Below are positions 16,601 to 26,958 of a stretch of DNA of 64,000 nucleotides, in pieces. This stretch comes from Anisus vortex. Taxonomy: Eukaryota; Mollusca; Gastropoda; Planorbidae. The position numbers and the translations under genes are program-made. The stretch lies in contig OX421507.1 in assembly GCA_949126835.1 (NCBI GenBank), positions 12,156,852-12,220,851 of the forward strand, written 5' to 3'. Position 1 is the stretch's first letter; each line of letters opens with the position of its first letter. Under the pieces are notes generated by a model. The model ran no database searches and was not told the DNA's origin. It worked only from the letters and a program-made list of their open reading frames with translations.

Positions 16601-19600
16601 TTCTCAAACAAATGACAACTCTTTCTGCTTCCTTTCTGCTTGGTTTACTTTCGGTTTTTAAATAATAATGACGATTGTTAATTGATTTCTGTATAAACTT
16701 TTGTAAACAAAGTATAGCCACGCCTACTCAAAATGTTTCTAGACCTTAGAGCTTGTAAAATTTGTTAGTAAAATAACTTTTATTGCTAATTATTAATTTC
16801 TATTCATTAGATAATAACTTTAAATCATTTAAATCTGGTTTTGAGGACTGTCGGTTTATTTACTAATTAAAGATTCCAACATTCGTGGTTAGGCCTCCGC
16901 GTATGTAAACTATATATAAATATAAAGGATTGGCGTTTATCGGCTGATACTAATATTACAAAAATTCATATAACTCAGTCACTATATGGGATATTTTCAA
17001 AATTCAAAATGTATTCTGATCAGGAATAGATATACTTTTAGTGGTTTCAAGCTTGAATAGTATATCTGCTGAGCATACCAAATAAAAATATGTTAAGATC
17101 AATTTTTCTTTGCTCCTTTTTTTTAAACAAAAAATTTGATCTCTAAAAATTACTAATAAAGTTGTAACTATTATTATATAAATAATATTGTTTCAATTTC
17201 TACTTATTATTATTTCTTGTTTAATTTCCTTTAATTTTGATATGAAATACAGGTATCTTGCTAAACAAATACCTTTAGAAATTTATAAATAAATAAGGGC
17301 GGCCTAAAAATCAGGGCTGTATAGTCGTTAGTCGAGAAGTCTAGATTTTAGAGAAAGTCTATTTCAAAGTCGAAGTCAACATTTAAAAAAAAATTACGAC
17401 TTTACAAAATGTCGAAGAAAAGTAACAAAATATAGCTTATATATTTACCAAACCACTTCCTTTTTCTTATATTGAAGCATTTTAAATCGGGTTGTTTAAT
17501 TTCATTTGTTTGTTGTTTTTTGCTTCGCTTTACTGCTATGCATTTGGTATTGTTTTTACCAGCATTTTTAGGAGACTCAATATAGTCCAGCACTATAAAC
17601 ATTTTTTCATTCTTTCTTTTGTCAATAAACCCAAAACTACAGAAGAACTGGGTCGTTCTAATTTGAGTAAATCACACGTGTACCGACCAATCAGATTTTA
17701 CACGACGATCCCACAGTGCTTCAATTCCTAGTAATGCGAGGTCAAAGTTAAACTTTTCCGCCATGGTTTTACACCTCTATTTTTTTTTGTGGCAAACATT
17801 TGATTTCAACTGATTTTACATTAATTAGCACACTGTGAGAATTAAATATAATGCTTTATATAAAAGGGTAAGGCGTTTGAAGGAATAGTATGCGTGCTTC
17901 AATAGCTAAACGCTAGAGCAGGTCTAGTCCTAGGGCTAGCCGTAAATGCTGTAAACAAACCTTCGAAGCTCAACTTGTAACGCTATGCAAGGTTTGCAAA
18001 GAGTATAACAGCAAATATCATGTGTATATTATACATCCCAAACAAATTAAAGACAAGCTAGTACCCAAGCTAGAAATCCATGTATGAAAATGCAATTAAA
18101 AGCTGGTGATTGGTCATGGGGATCGAGATAACCAACGTTAAGTGGCAAATTTGGCCCTCTTTTGTTCTCGAGATATTAGGGTTCGGCGACATAAAAGAAT
18201 GGACATAACCGATGAGAAAATGCTAAGACAAAGAGAGAATTTGGCGGTTCCACTTAAAAAATGTATTGATATTGAGTTCGCTAATATAATAAATTAAGCA
18301 AGTGAATACGTTTACAATATGTTTTTAGCATTAGAAATTAGAACCTAAGCATGATCATCTATAATGTTCTAGTGGTTAATTATTACGTAGGTAGAACTGC
18401 TGTCAAATAATGATAAACCGGCCACTTAACTAAAAGTCGAAAAAAAGTAAAAAAAAGTCGACATTCAAAACCCTGTTTAAAGTCAAAGTCGTGTGTTTTA
18501 CCTCCGACTATACAGCCCTGCTAAAAATGGCCTGGCACAAACGCTGTGTAGTGTTTATGGAAACTTGTTAAGTTAGCCACTGGGTAGTTTCATTCATGTA
18601 TGCCCTATATAATGTCTTCCTTTTAATGCGTTCAGGGCAGGTTTCAAGGCTTCACATTTGAGCCAGAACCTTTGCAGAAACTACCAAGTGGTTTAAAAGA
18701 TCTTGATATCAACTTGGAGTCCATTGCTAGTGGTTGTGAAGGTGCTGTCTACAAGGCTAAACTGAAAGATGAAGCTGGTATGCAGGTTTTTGTTTAAAAC
18801 AATACTCACAGTTTATGCTGTTAATTGGAAGAACATTCTATAGTTTTTCGGTTTGCTGAGATTGCTTTAAACTTTATTCAATAAATGTTTATAATTTTGA
18901 AAAAATAATTCAGTCTACTATATTCAATTAAACTAGTGTAACACATTATAATATCTATGCAATTTATGTAGTAAAATTGAATTTGAAATGAAGATTGCAT
19001 AAGCCTTAAACGTAGACTGTTTAAAGTCTTTAAATTAATCCAAATTGTAATATTTATCATTAATTGTTGGTCCGATATCTTTTTTTTTAGTCTATTCAAA
19101 CTTTATTCAATAGCAACATTGAAAATTTTACTTTAAGAAAAAGTGTTCTAATATTATTCTGTATCGCTTGACATTATGTTTTATGGTTGCCTTTTTAAAT
19201 AATTAGACCAGGCTGCTTCAGCAAAGGACAGCGACTTCAATTTGGCAGTCAAAGCAGTCTTTAATTATGGAGCTGAGTCAAACTCTTATAGTATCTTAAG
19301 AGAACTGGAGAGAGAAATAGTTCCCCTGCAGACTGAAGGATGCCAGAGTGCTACCCACTTTGAGCTGTAAGTAGATTAATAACTGTAGGCTTTAGTATTG
19401 TGTTGTACGGAGTTGTTATGCCCCATAAAGTTAAATGTTATTCAATTTGTAATGGTATACATATTTTCAATTATAGAACCTCTGCATAATTGTTCAAATT
19501 CATGATATAGTTTTACTGTTACTTTTTTGCTTTGGGGAAATGTCATAAGTTTTGCTGTGACATGTTTTGGTGGACTTGGCATGCTAGGGAACTGTGCGTC

Positions 19601-22600
19601 CAATACAAACCCAGCTGTTTTTTTTAAAAATATTTTAACACAAAAAACTGAATCCTCAGAGGAAACCGAGTGAATCGCCTTCCTCCCCATCCTAACATTG
19701 TGGACATGCCAGGCATATTTGTTGATGACATGCTGGTCACAGAAGAAGGCCTCAGAAACTTCCCAGCTGCCATGCCTCACAGAGTGGACAAAGAGAAATG
19801 TTTTGGTCGGAACAAAACTTTGTATCTTGTCATGAGAAGGTTGGTGTCTGCGTAGTTAGCATTGTATGGAAGTTTGTATAGAAAATAATTTCTAATTATC
19901 ATCCCCTTGAGTTCCCCATTGGGTTGTTACGCTAACTGAAAGTATGGCTACTGGTTTTTTTTTTTTCCAGACCCAGGCTAATCCTTTGCAATAAGACCTC
20001 TTGACCACAACAGGGCTGTCCCATCCCTTTATGGTTTACACTTAGGGCCACTTGGGTTCAGGTGAGCTGGATCTAACTAAGAAGGTGTAAAAAAAAAAGT
20101 AGAGTATCCCTTAAACATCAAAAGATCCATAGGTCTAGTGAAGCAGTGTTAAGTTTTGCTGACCATGACATACAATGAGATTATATTTGGCCTGCACAAT
20201 GACCGGTCACCTTTACTTTTCTCCAACTCTCAGGTGGAGCCACAGAATAGGTATAGAACAGAATGCGCAATCGTATATTTTTCTGTTTCCCGGAAGTAAT
20301 ACCGACGCCATACTGTTTAAACCCAGCCGTCCTGGTTACACTATATATTGATGCTTATTTACAATGACTTTTTCTTCAAATCTACAAGTTCGAAAACCCA
20401 AAGCTAATGTTTCAGGCAAAGGTTACAAAAATTGTTGTGTAATAAACTGCAACAATGATGTGAAAACGATTGTATATCGTACCGAGCTACGCCTAGGCCT
20501 AAGCTATCTTTTCAAATATTAGTACCGGGTAATACAATTTTACATCATATAGGTCTAATCCTATAATGTTGAAAAGAAAATGGGTAATTAAGTCAAATTT
20601 ATATAAAAGTAAGCCTATAATGAAATATAATATAGACCCTATATATAGGTTATTGTATATATTTATGGTACGCCTAGATATCCTTTCTCATTTTACTATA
20701 ATAGCGTCTCTAGCAACCGCTGCCTTGCGTCGAAAAAAAATGGTGGCATCGAGCTTCACTTTAAGTGATTGCGCGTAAAGGGATTGCGCTTTCTGTTCTA
20801 TACCTATTCTGTGGGTGGAGCTGGTTATACCAAGGGAACCCTCCACCAGTCCAATAGGGACACAATCTGGCAATTGTGCCTGGGTTAGAATCTGAAACTC
20901 ACTGCTGCTTGACCACAGTGGTCAGTTTAAAAAAACAACAACAGCTAAACATAAATGAGATGCTGACACGTGGGAAGGTTTTGAATTCTATTTATTGTGT
21001 TTTGTTTTGAAGAAGAAACACCCAACTAAGAAACTACCTGGCAAGCCATTCAGTCCCCATGAAGACCAGATGCCTGATGTTGGCCCAGCTGCTTGAAGGT
21101 GTGTCCCATCTTCAGAAACACGGCATAGCACACAGAGACCTAAAAACTGACAACATACTGGTGGATGTTCTTGATACTGGAGGTAACAGAAGAGCTGTTA
21201 ATGAATTGTTGATAAAGCCATTAAATATTTGTGTACATTCTTGTACTAGTATCAGTGTTTGTAGATGACTAGAATGTAACTAATAAATAAACTTCTTTGG
21301 GCAGGCACACCACGGCTTGAGATTTGTGACTTTGGTTGTTGTCTGGCAGAGGAAAACAAATCTTTGGTGGTTCCATACCCATCTAAAGATCTTTTTTTGG
21401 GTGGAAACTCTTGGCTCATGGCTCCAGAGGTATTAATCTTTACAATATATAATATGTATCATTTTGCTTTCTTTTAAAATCAATTTCTTTTCAATAATTT
21501 TGTTTTTTTGTTGTTTTTAAGTTGGTTACCGCTAAGCCAGGCCCAGATGGCGTCCTGGATTACAGAAGGTCAGACCTTTGGGCCATTGGGGCCATAGCGT
21601 ATGAGATTCTTGGGTCTGAGAATCCATTCTACCCCAGCAGAGTTGAGGCTGTGAAACAGTTGAGGAATGTCGACTATGTGGATGATGATCTGCCAGACTT
21701 ACCAGGTAAACTGACTTTTGTGGAAATAATTTGTTCCTCCTGTTCTTTTTTGCCAATGGTTAATTTGTGTGTTCCATGATTTATAGGATAGGCCAGTACC
21801 ACTAGTTACAGAAATATTTCCTCCCCATCATTAAATTTTGTGCGTAAAGCTCTAAAATTCTTTTTTTTTTTTTAAATTGATTTTTTAACAGCTGATGTTC
21901 CAGAGCCTATTAAAAAACTTGTCAGATCACTTCTATCCAGAAACCCTAACAAGGTACAGCAGCCGTTTTGTCATATATATTTTTTTTAAAGAGTTTTGAC
22001 ATTCATATGAAGGGTATAAGTGTGTAGATGGTAGTCAACTAAGATTGTTCAATCTTATTAGAATGTTAAAGTTCAAAAGAGGAATTAAAGGGAAAAAATC
22101 CAGTTTTTAAATTAAATTAAGGGGCTTTATTTTTTTATAACTCTGGTAGCGCTTTCTGTTGGTGTAAACAAGTCAATGTTAACATTGAGATTCATACAGC
22201 TTTGAATTAAAATTAAACAATTATAATAATAATAATAAGAAATTGTATAAATTATAATAATGATAATAATAATAAATTATTATATAAATGAATCAATTAT
22301 AATAATGATAATAATAATAAATTATATACATTATTTTAATAATAACTATAAATTAGTATAGTAAGATAGATATTTTTACAGATTTCAATTAAAATTAAAC
22401 AATTATAATAGTTGCCTACAAAAGACAAGTAATGGTAAGTTTGGTTTTGTCAATTAACTTGAAGTAAAAAATAAGTTTCAGTGTAGCATACATCAATCAT
22501 ATTAAACTTATGGGCAGTGGGCTTCAAGTGGTCCACAAGGAACTAGTAATTAACGTGTATGTAACATATAAGTTGTTATAGATAATTCATTGTCATTTGT

Positions 22601-23015
22601 TCTTGGTTCCTTGTTTTTAGAGTTGTGTATCTTTTTTCTTGTCACCATCATAATTTACCTATCTAGTTAAAATATACAACTCTAATAAGTTAGCTCTAAC
22701 TGGATATTTCAGAGACCCTCTCCCAGTGCTGCAGTAGCCGTAATTCATCTAGCCACCTGTGAGAAGACTTCCTCCCAGAATCCCCAGGTGCGCACAAAGA
22801 GGCCTGGCTCGTCTAATCAAGGGAAGAAACCCACCCCCCGCCTGACGCTGGCAAAAATGCACGAGCATTTCAACTGGATCATAGCGGAGAGTCTGTCACT
22901 GCTGTGCCAGCTGACCTTTGGCAAGGACACCTGGAGCGTGGATACGGTCATGAAATATCTTCTCCTGTCCCAGATCAGTTACAGTGACATTAGAGAAGCC
23001 ACTAAGTTTTTCTGA
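13693..23015 (+). CDS. PINK1: PINK1, mitochondrial serine/threonine kinase, nine exons
   Basis: PTEN-induced kinase 1 accumulates on damaged mitochondria and phosphorylates ubiquitin and Parkin to start mitophagy. Exons: 13693-14112, 18636-18777, 19207-19366, 19660-19839, 21013-21182, 21305-21429, 21522-21705, 21892-21953 and 22713-23015. They total 1746 bases, 581 residues, the family's usual length. The N-terminus is basic and amphipathic, as for mitochondrial import, with a short hydrophobic segment at about 111-122. Kinase motifs are complete: Lys203 in LAVKAVF, HRDLKTDN with catalytic Asp343, DFGCC with Asp366, and MAPE at 396-399. The C-terminal helical extension is in the last exon. 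The exon 5 acceptor could instead be three bases downstream (21016), removing one Arg. Intron 1 (4.5 kb) is loaded with MITEs, and intron 4 holds a SINE split by a P-like element. No disabling mutation was seen. Confidence 0.94.
14178..14330. mobile_element. fragment of the 55250-type foldback MITE family
   Basis: It contains the family words GGATGAGCGTAGGACGCAA, GAAGGTGAAGGAGCGTCTGT and a TATAAGATA terminus, in the order seen in the right arm of the 55250-55657 element. It is internally rearranged, with the GATGAGCGTAGG word duplicated. Confidence 0.6.
14406..15170. mobile_element. non-autonomous hAT element with 8-bp target duplication, PINK1 intron 1
   Basis: The termini are inverted repeats: CATAGGTTCTCAACC on the left and CGCTGAGAACCTATG on the right. 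The 8-base word GTCTATAC flanks both sides (14398-14405 and 15171-15178), as expected for hAT transposition. Subterminal regions are rich in CGCCCCC words on one strand. There is no transposase ORF, so it depends on an outside transposase. Confidence 0.85.
15340..15545 (-). mobile_element. 5'-truncated copy of the tRNA-derived SINE
   Basis: Body blocks match the copy at 1589-1869: a GAAGCAGCGTT block near 15368, GTGTGACCAGCACAAT near 15432, and CATCAGAGCTTGGTACACTC near 15497. The tRNA-like head is missing, so it is truncated at its 5' end (right side). Confidence 0.7.
16024..16417. mobile_element. MITE with 26-bp terminal inverted repeats and TA target duplication
   Basis: The left end (CCGTATATACTCGCGTATAA and onward) and right end are inverted repeats of about 26 bases with one mismatch, flanked by TA on both sides. 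A TA duplication fits the Tc1/mariner group. The word CGTATAAGTCGCACC recurs inside at about 16095-16109, with a variant at about 16344-16358. There is no coding capacity. It lies in PINK1 intron 1. Confidence 0.8.
17312..18520. mobile_element. 1.2 kb non-autonomous hAT element with 8-bp target duplication
   Basis: A perfect 16-base terminal inverted repeat (CAGGGCTGTATAGTCG at the left end) is flanked by the duplicated target CTAAAAAT (17304-17311 and 18521-18528). Both subterminal regions repeat AGTCG and AAAGTCGAAGTC words, which may be transposase binding sites. Internal short ORFs show no transposase similarity that I recognise. It lies just upstream of PINK1 exon 2. Confidence 0.87.
20241..20813 (+). 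mobile_element. P-element-like non-autonomous transposon
   Basis: It has terminal inverted repeats of about 32 bases with one mismatch, starting CACAGAATAGGTATAGAACA. The flanking 8-base target duplication GGTGGAGC is at 20233-20240 and 20814-20821. At 573 bases it is too short for a transposase. Inside is a short ORF that begins like a THAP zinc finger (separate entry). P-element transposases carry an N-terminal THAP domain and P elements make 8-base duplications, so I favour the P superfamily over hAT. The terminus alone would not decide. Confidence 0.75.
20364..20522 (+). pseudogene. THAP-domain-like N-terminal remnant of a P-type transposase
   Basis: A 52-codon ORF inside the MITE reads, near residues 20-31, GYKNCCVINCNN. 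This resembles the first half of a THAP (C2CH) finger, where a CCVxxCxN block is typical. The rest of the finger (the second Cys and His) and the catalytic domain are absent. Either the ORF is a relic of exon 1 of an autonomous element, or it would be spliced to sequence that is now deleted. Confidence 0.5.
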
Positions 23016-23298
23016 TTTGTTTGTTTGTTTTACCTTTTGTTATGACATGCAAAAGAAATTTGTCTTATTATTTCTATTCTCAAGAATTTTGCAGTTTGTC
23101 TTGAAGGCAACATTTTTTATTTTTAGTGATCACTTTCTTTAAATAATCATTTTGTTTTTTTTAAAGAAAACTCATTTTGATAATTTTTTTAACATTGATT
23201 ATTTTTGGGGTAATTTAAGTAGACCTGTAGTCTGGAACCATTCTTGATTTTCTTTTACCGCAAGAATGGTTTTCATCAGACACAGTTCTATCATGAAC

Positions 23299-23304
23299 AA
23301 TAAA
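23299..23304 (+). terminator. polyadenylation signal AATAAA of PINK1
   Basis: This AATAAA lies 284 bases after the PINK1 stop codon, within a normal 3' UTR distance. Alternative signals further downstream cannot be excluded. Confidence 0.45.
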
Positions 23305-25284
23305 AGAACTTATACACAATTAGCCATTAGGATGACCAGGGACAAATGTGCGAGTTTTCTCATGCACTTTAAAAAATCAACCCTCAGTAGATAATTAGTG
23401 TGTGTGTGTGTGTTTTGAATACAGTCGTTGGAGAGCCAATACAGGACTCTCCTCATATTGTTAATAATTATCTTTCATGATGTAGGGTCACTTGAGCTCC
23501 TTCATTCAATTAATACAGAACATTTGGGTAGAGATTTCTTTTTTCTTAGAATAAGTCTGCACAGGAGACAAGTTTAAACTTTGACACACCTTATAATATC
23601 CCTTTGAAAAGCACACAATAGATTTTATCAGTACTTCTCTTTGTGTATTGAAATGAAACTATGATTAACTCCACAAAACCTCTTTGTTTTTTAAATTTCA
23701 TTTTTCGGGGATAATAAAATGATAAAGGCACAAGCCTGTGTCCTGAAATAATTTTTCTCAGTTTTGTATGCCATGTAAGGCAAATTCTTTTTATTTGCCA
23801 GGGGGGGGGGGGAAGAAGTCTTTCCACTGTGATTATACAATATATTTTCATTAGTTACTTTTTGTTTTGAAGTAAATTTTTTGGTTTAAATTGTCAGTAA
23901 GAAACAAATCAAATAATCTTACTTTCTATGAATCTGTTGGTGCAAATAATAAAAGTCTTTCATTATTACAGCAAGAATTTTTGTTTTCTTTTGAAATCTT
24001 TGTCATCCAATTTTCACACAATAAAAAAAAATTCAAAGAAAGATAAAACAAGATTGTACATTAGTTTATTGCAATACAATATGAGGACATTGGTTATGGA
24101 AGTTAAAAAATAATAATTTTCCCCTTGCAATATACCTATGAATGATATGACTACATTTTGTCAAATAATATTTTTTTTCCTAAACATTCAACAACAGTTT
24201 TAAAGTCACAGCAGAGAAAATGTTAAGGAAGCACTTAATGACTCGAATGCACATAATGCATTAAAATTAATATCAATGGTCTTTTTGTTTCACTTCAAAA
24301 CAGTAATAAGCAAAATAAGACAGCAACTGCCTACTTGTATGTGCTGCTGCCTTAAGTTCATGATGATGGAATGCTAGTTCCCAAGAGACTTAGTATATAT
24401 AGAATATCAACACATCCAACTTTGTTTAAAATGTGGCACCCCCCATAGTAACCAAATACAAATATACATTTATTCAGATAAAAGTATGGCTAAGATCTGG
24501 CATCGTGAGTTTATTAGGGAAATGCAAAGTCATTGTTCAGAAACTGACCTCAAAAAAAAATTATTGAGTCTCAAAAAATAAAAACCATATAAAAATATTT
24601 CTACTCAGTCATCAGGAAAAGTAGGCTAAAAAGATTTTGATATGTTCAAACTCATTCTTTTGCAAGAGACGAAGGAAATCTACTCATCCAATGGATTATA
24701 CATATATAATGAATGTACAGTCTCCACATTAAAATGAGAAGGTTTAATTAATGATAATAACCACTCTAAAATTAATATCCATCAAGATAATTAAATTTGT
24801 AACAGATATATTTTGATGTTGAATAATTTGATAAAATTCTTAAGACTACAGACCTCAAAAGTTAGTTTTATGAAAGTTATGTGATTTAACAAAAAAATAT
24901 TCAGGAAAATAAAAAGACATCATAAATAAATATTACAATATGGAATGCAAAAAGAAATAAAAATTCTCATCAAATATCACATCATTTCAGTCGTAGCATC
25001 TGCCATACTTCTGAATTACAGTTTTGACATTGTTAGAATCAACAAACAAAAAATAAAATCAACATGAAACATCATTGCCAGTTTGAGTTGGCAGAATTAA
25101 TAAAACCAAAAAAACATCTAAATGCTATTGTTTCATTTTGAATCTCAGAGATTGCCCATGGGAAAAAAAACAGTCACCAAAATGTAAAGATATTTAAAAA
25201 GCCATTTTGATAATATTATTTGTGTGACACATAACTCACAAAAAGTATTCACTGTTTTTGTTTCTTGAGAAAACAATATCTGTT

Positions 25285-25538
25285 CAAGTAAAGTAAAAGT
25301 AAAGAACGCATCGGACCAAAGCAGTGTTCACCAGTTTCTGTGGCCACAGAATACTAGGGGATTGTGTGACCAGTACAATGCCCAGACGCCTTTACTTTAC
25401 ACCAACTAATGTCAGGTACCCATCAGAGCTGGGTATACTCAGGGCCACCCTTCAGACCCGGAAACAAATACTAGCCTTCACCAGGATTCGAACCCAGGAC
25501 CTTGGGTACGGCAGTCAAACTTGCTGCTGCTCCGCCCC
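25285..25538 (-). mobile_element. tRNA-derived SINE, complete copy with target duplication
   Basis: It has the same architecture as the copy at 1589-1869: an AAGTAAAGTAAAAGTAAAG tail at the left, and box B GGTTCGAATCC-type sequence (seen inverted near 25485-25497) towards the right. The 11-base duplication CAATATCTGTT is at 25274-25284 and 25539-25549. Few differences from the 1589-1869 copy are seen in the body, so this is one of the younger copies. Confidence 0.85.
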
Positions 25539-26958
25539 CAATATCTGTTAAACATCAATATTACTTACTTTGTGTCAGCAATGCGTTTGGGAACTTCTAT
25601 ATATTCAACATTCTCAAAGGATTTATGTCTTGAAATTTGAATATTATCCTGGTCACCCAATACCTTATAAGTGCCATGCTCCCAGACAATAACTCGTTCA
25701 CTGTCCCTGCTGTCTAGAAAGTTTGAACTGGATAACAAAGAGCAAACTTATTGAAAGACTTTTTATTTTGACAGTACTAAACCAGTACTTGATTGAGAAG
25801 ACACTTTCAACCCTTTCCTGTCATTCATTTATGGCTTTCAAACTCACACTTCATGTGTCCATTATGGACCATGCAGTACAATATGTTCTAACGTTGCATT
25901 ATACATTTAATTAAATTAAAAATTAATAGAAAATTTCACATGCTCTATACACAACCCAAGGGTTACATTTTAAGGGGATAACATTTAGCAAACAATATGA
26001 GTAGTTTCAGAAAATGTAATGGTATAACAGTATGGAAAACTAAAGACATTTTGACTACAGTCAATGAGCTATTAATAGAATGAGAACTACTCTTTTTTTT
26101 AAGCCCTTAATAAACTGATTTTAAATCTCAGTTTAATATCAATACAAAAAATTGTATAATCCAAATAATATTTTCTCTAAAATGTAACTAAAGGTTTTAA
26201 ATAAAAAAAAATTTTTAAAAAGGTTAACAATAAGTAATGCATTGACAGTTTTAGTTCAATAGCAAAACTGAAAAAAAGGTTTCATTAAAATCGTTTTATT
26301 TGTATCTAGTTAAATCTTTTTTTTTTGCTGTAATTTAGGCATGGAACGGTCAAAGAGTTCCATGCCACTTTCTTTTGATTTTACAACAAATTTTTAAGCT
26401 TAGAATTTCATTCTGCCAACATTTAATACTGTTGAAAAAAAAAAAAGAAAATATTTTGATTTAACAAGGGATTGAGAAAAAAATAATAGGAAACAAATGT
26501 ACACCAGGGCAGGAACTTCAACAATTTATCAGATCAGTTGTTTTGATGCTATGTGATGACTTTTGCAAAAAAATGTATGCAGATGACCTTTACTCAAACT
26601 AATCCTTTAGACCCATAACCAGGGCAGTAGCTATTATGCTCCCTAACTTATCCAATACTGATGGGGTGTCGGCTTCGAGGCTTTCCTGCGGCTGTGCAGA
26701 TTCGAATGCAGACTAATTGATAGTTACATATCTAGATCTTATTATGCAACTGTTACAGCATTGGTAATTTTTCATGCAAAAACCTAAAAACTATATAAGC
26801 TTTGTTTCTGTTCATTAAAAATGTAGAATTATACAAAGTAAACATCTATGTCTGACCATGATAACTAACTTGAAATTAAATAAATTAAATAATTGAATGA
26901 ACATAAGAATAAATACATCAACATATCAATGCAGCAAATAAAAAAATACGGAATCCAT

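Larger units (their letters stand above)
20088..20940 (-). mobile_element. tRNA-derived SINE split by a P-like MITE
   Basis: The two halves (20088-20240 and 20814-20940) join across the insertion to give the SINE body and head. The left half has the AAAAGTAGAGTATCC tail and the CTGCACAATGACCGG block. The right half has the decayed box B (GGGTTAGAATCTG) and the TGCTGCTTGACC head. The SINE lies in PINK1 intron 4, antisense to the gene. Confidence 0.75.
23016..26958. other. convergent spacer: 3' UTRs of PINK1 and GLCE
   Basis: No gene is recognised in either strand. The left part is PINK1 3' UTR with an AATAAA at 23299-23304, about 285 bases after the stop. A complete SINE is at 25285-25538. 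The right part is probably GLCE 3' UTR. The sequence is AT-rich with long A and T runs and no sizeable tandem repeat. Confidence 0.55.
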
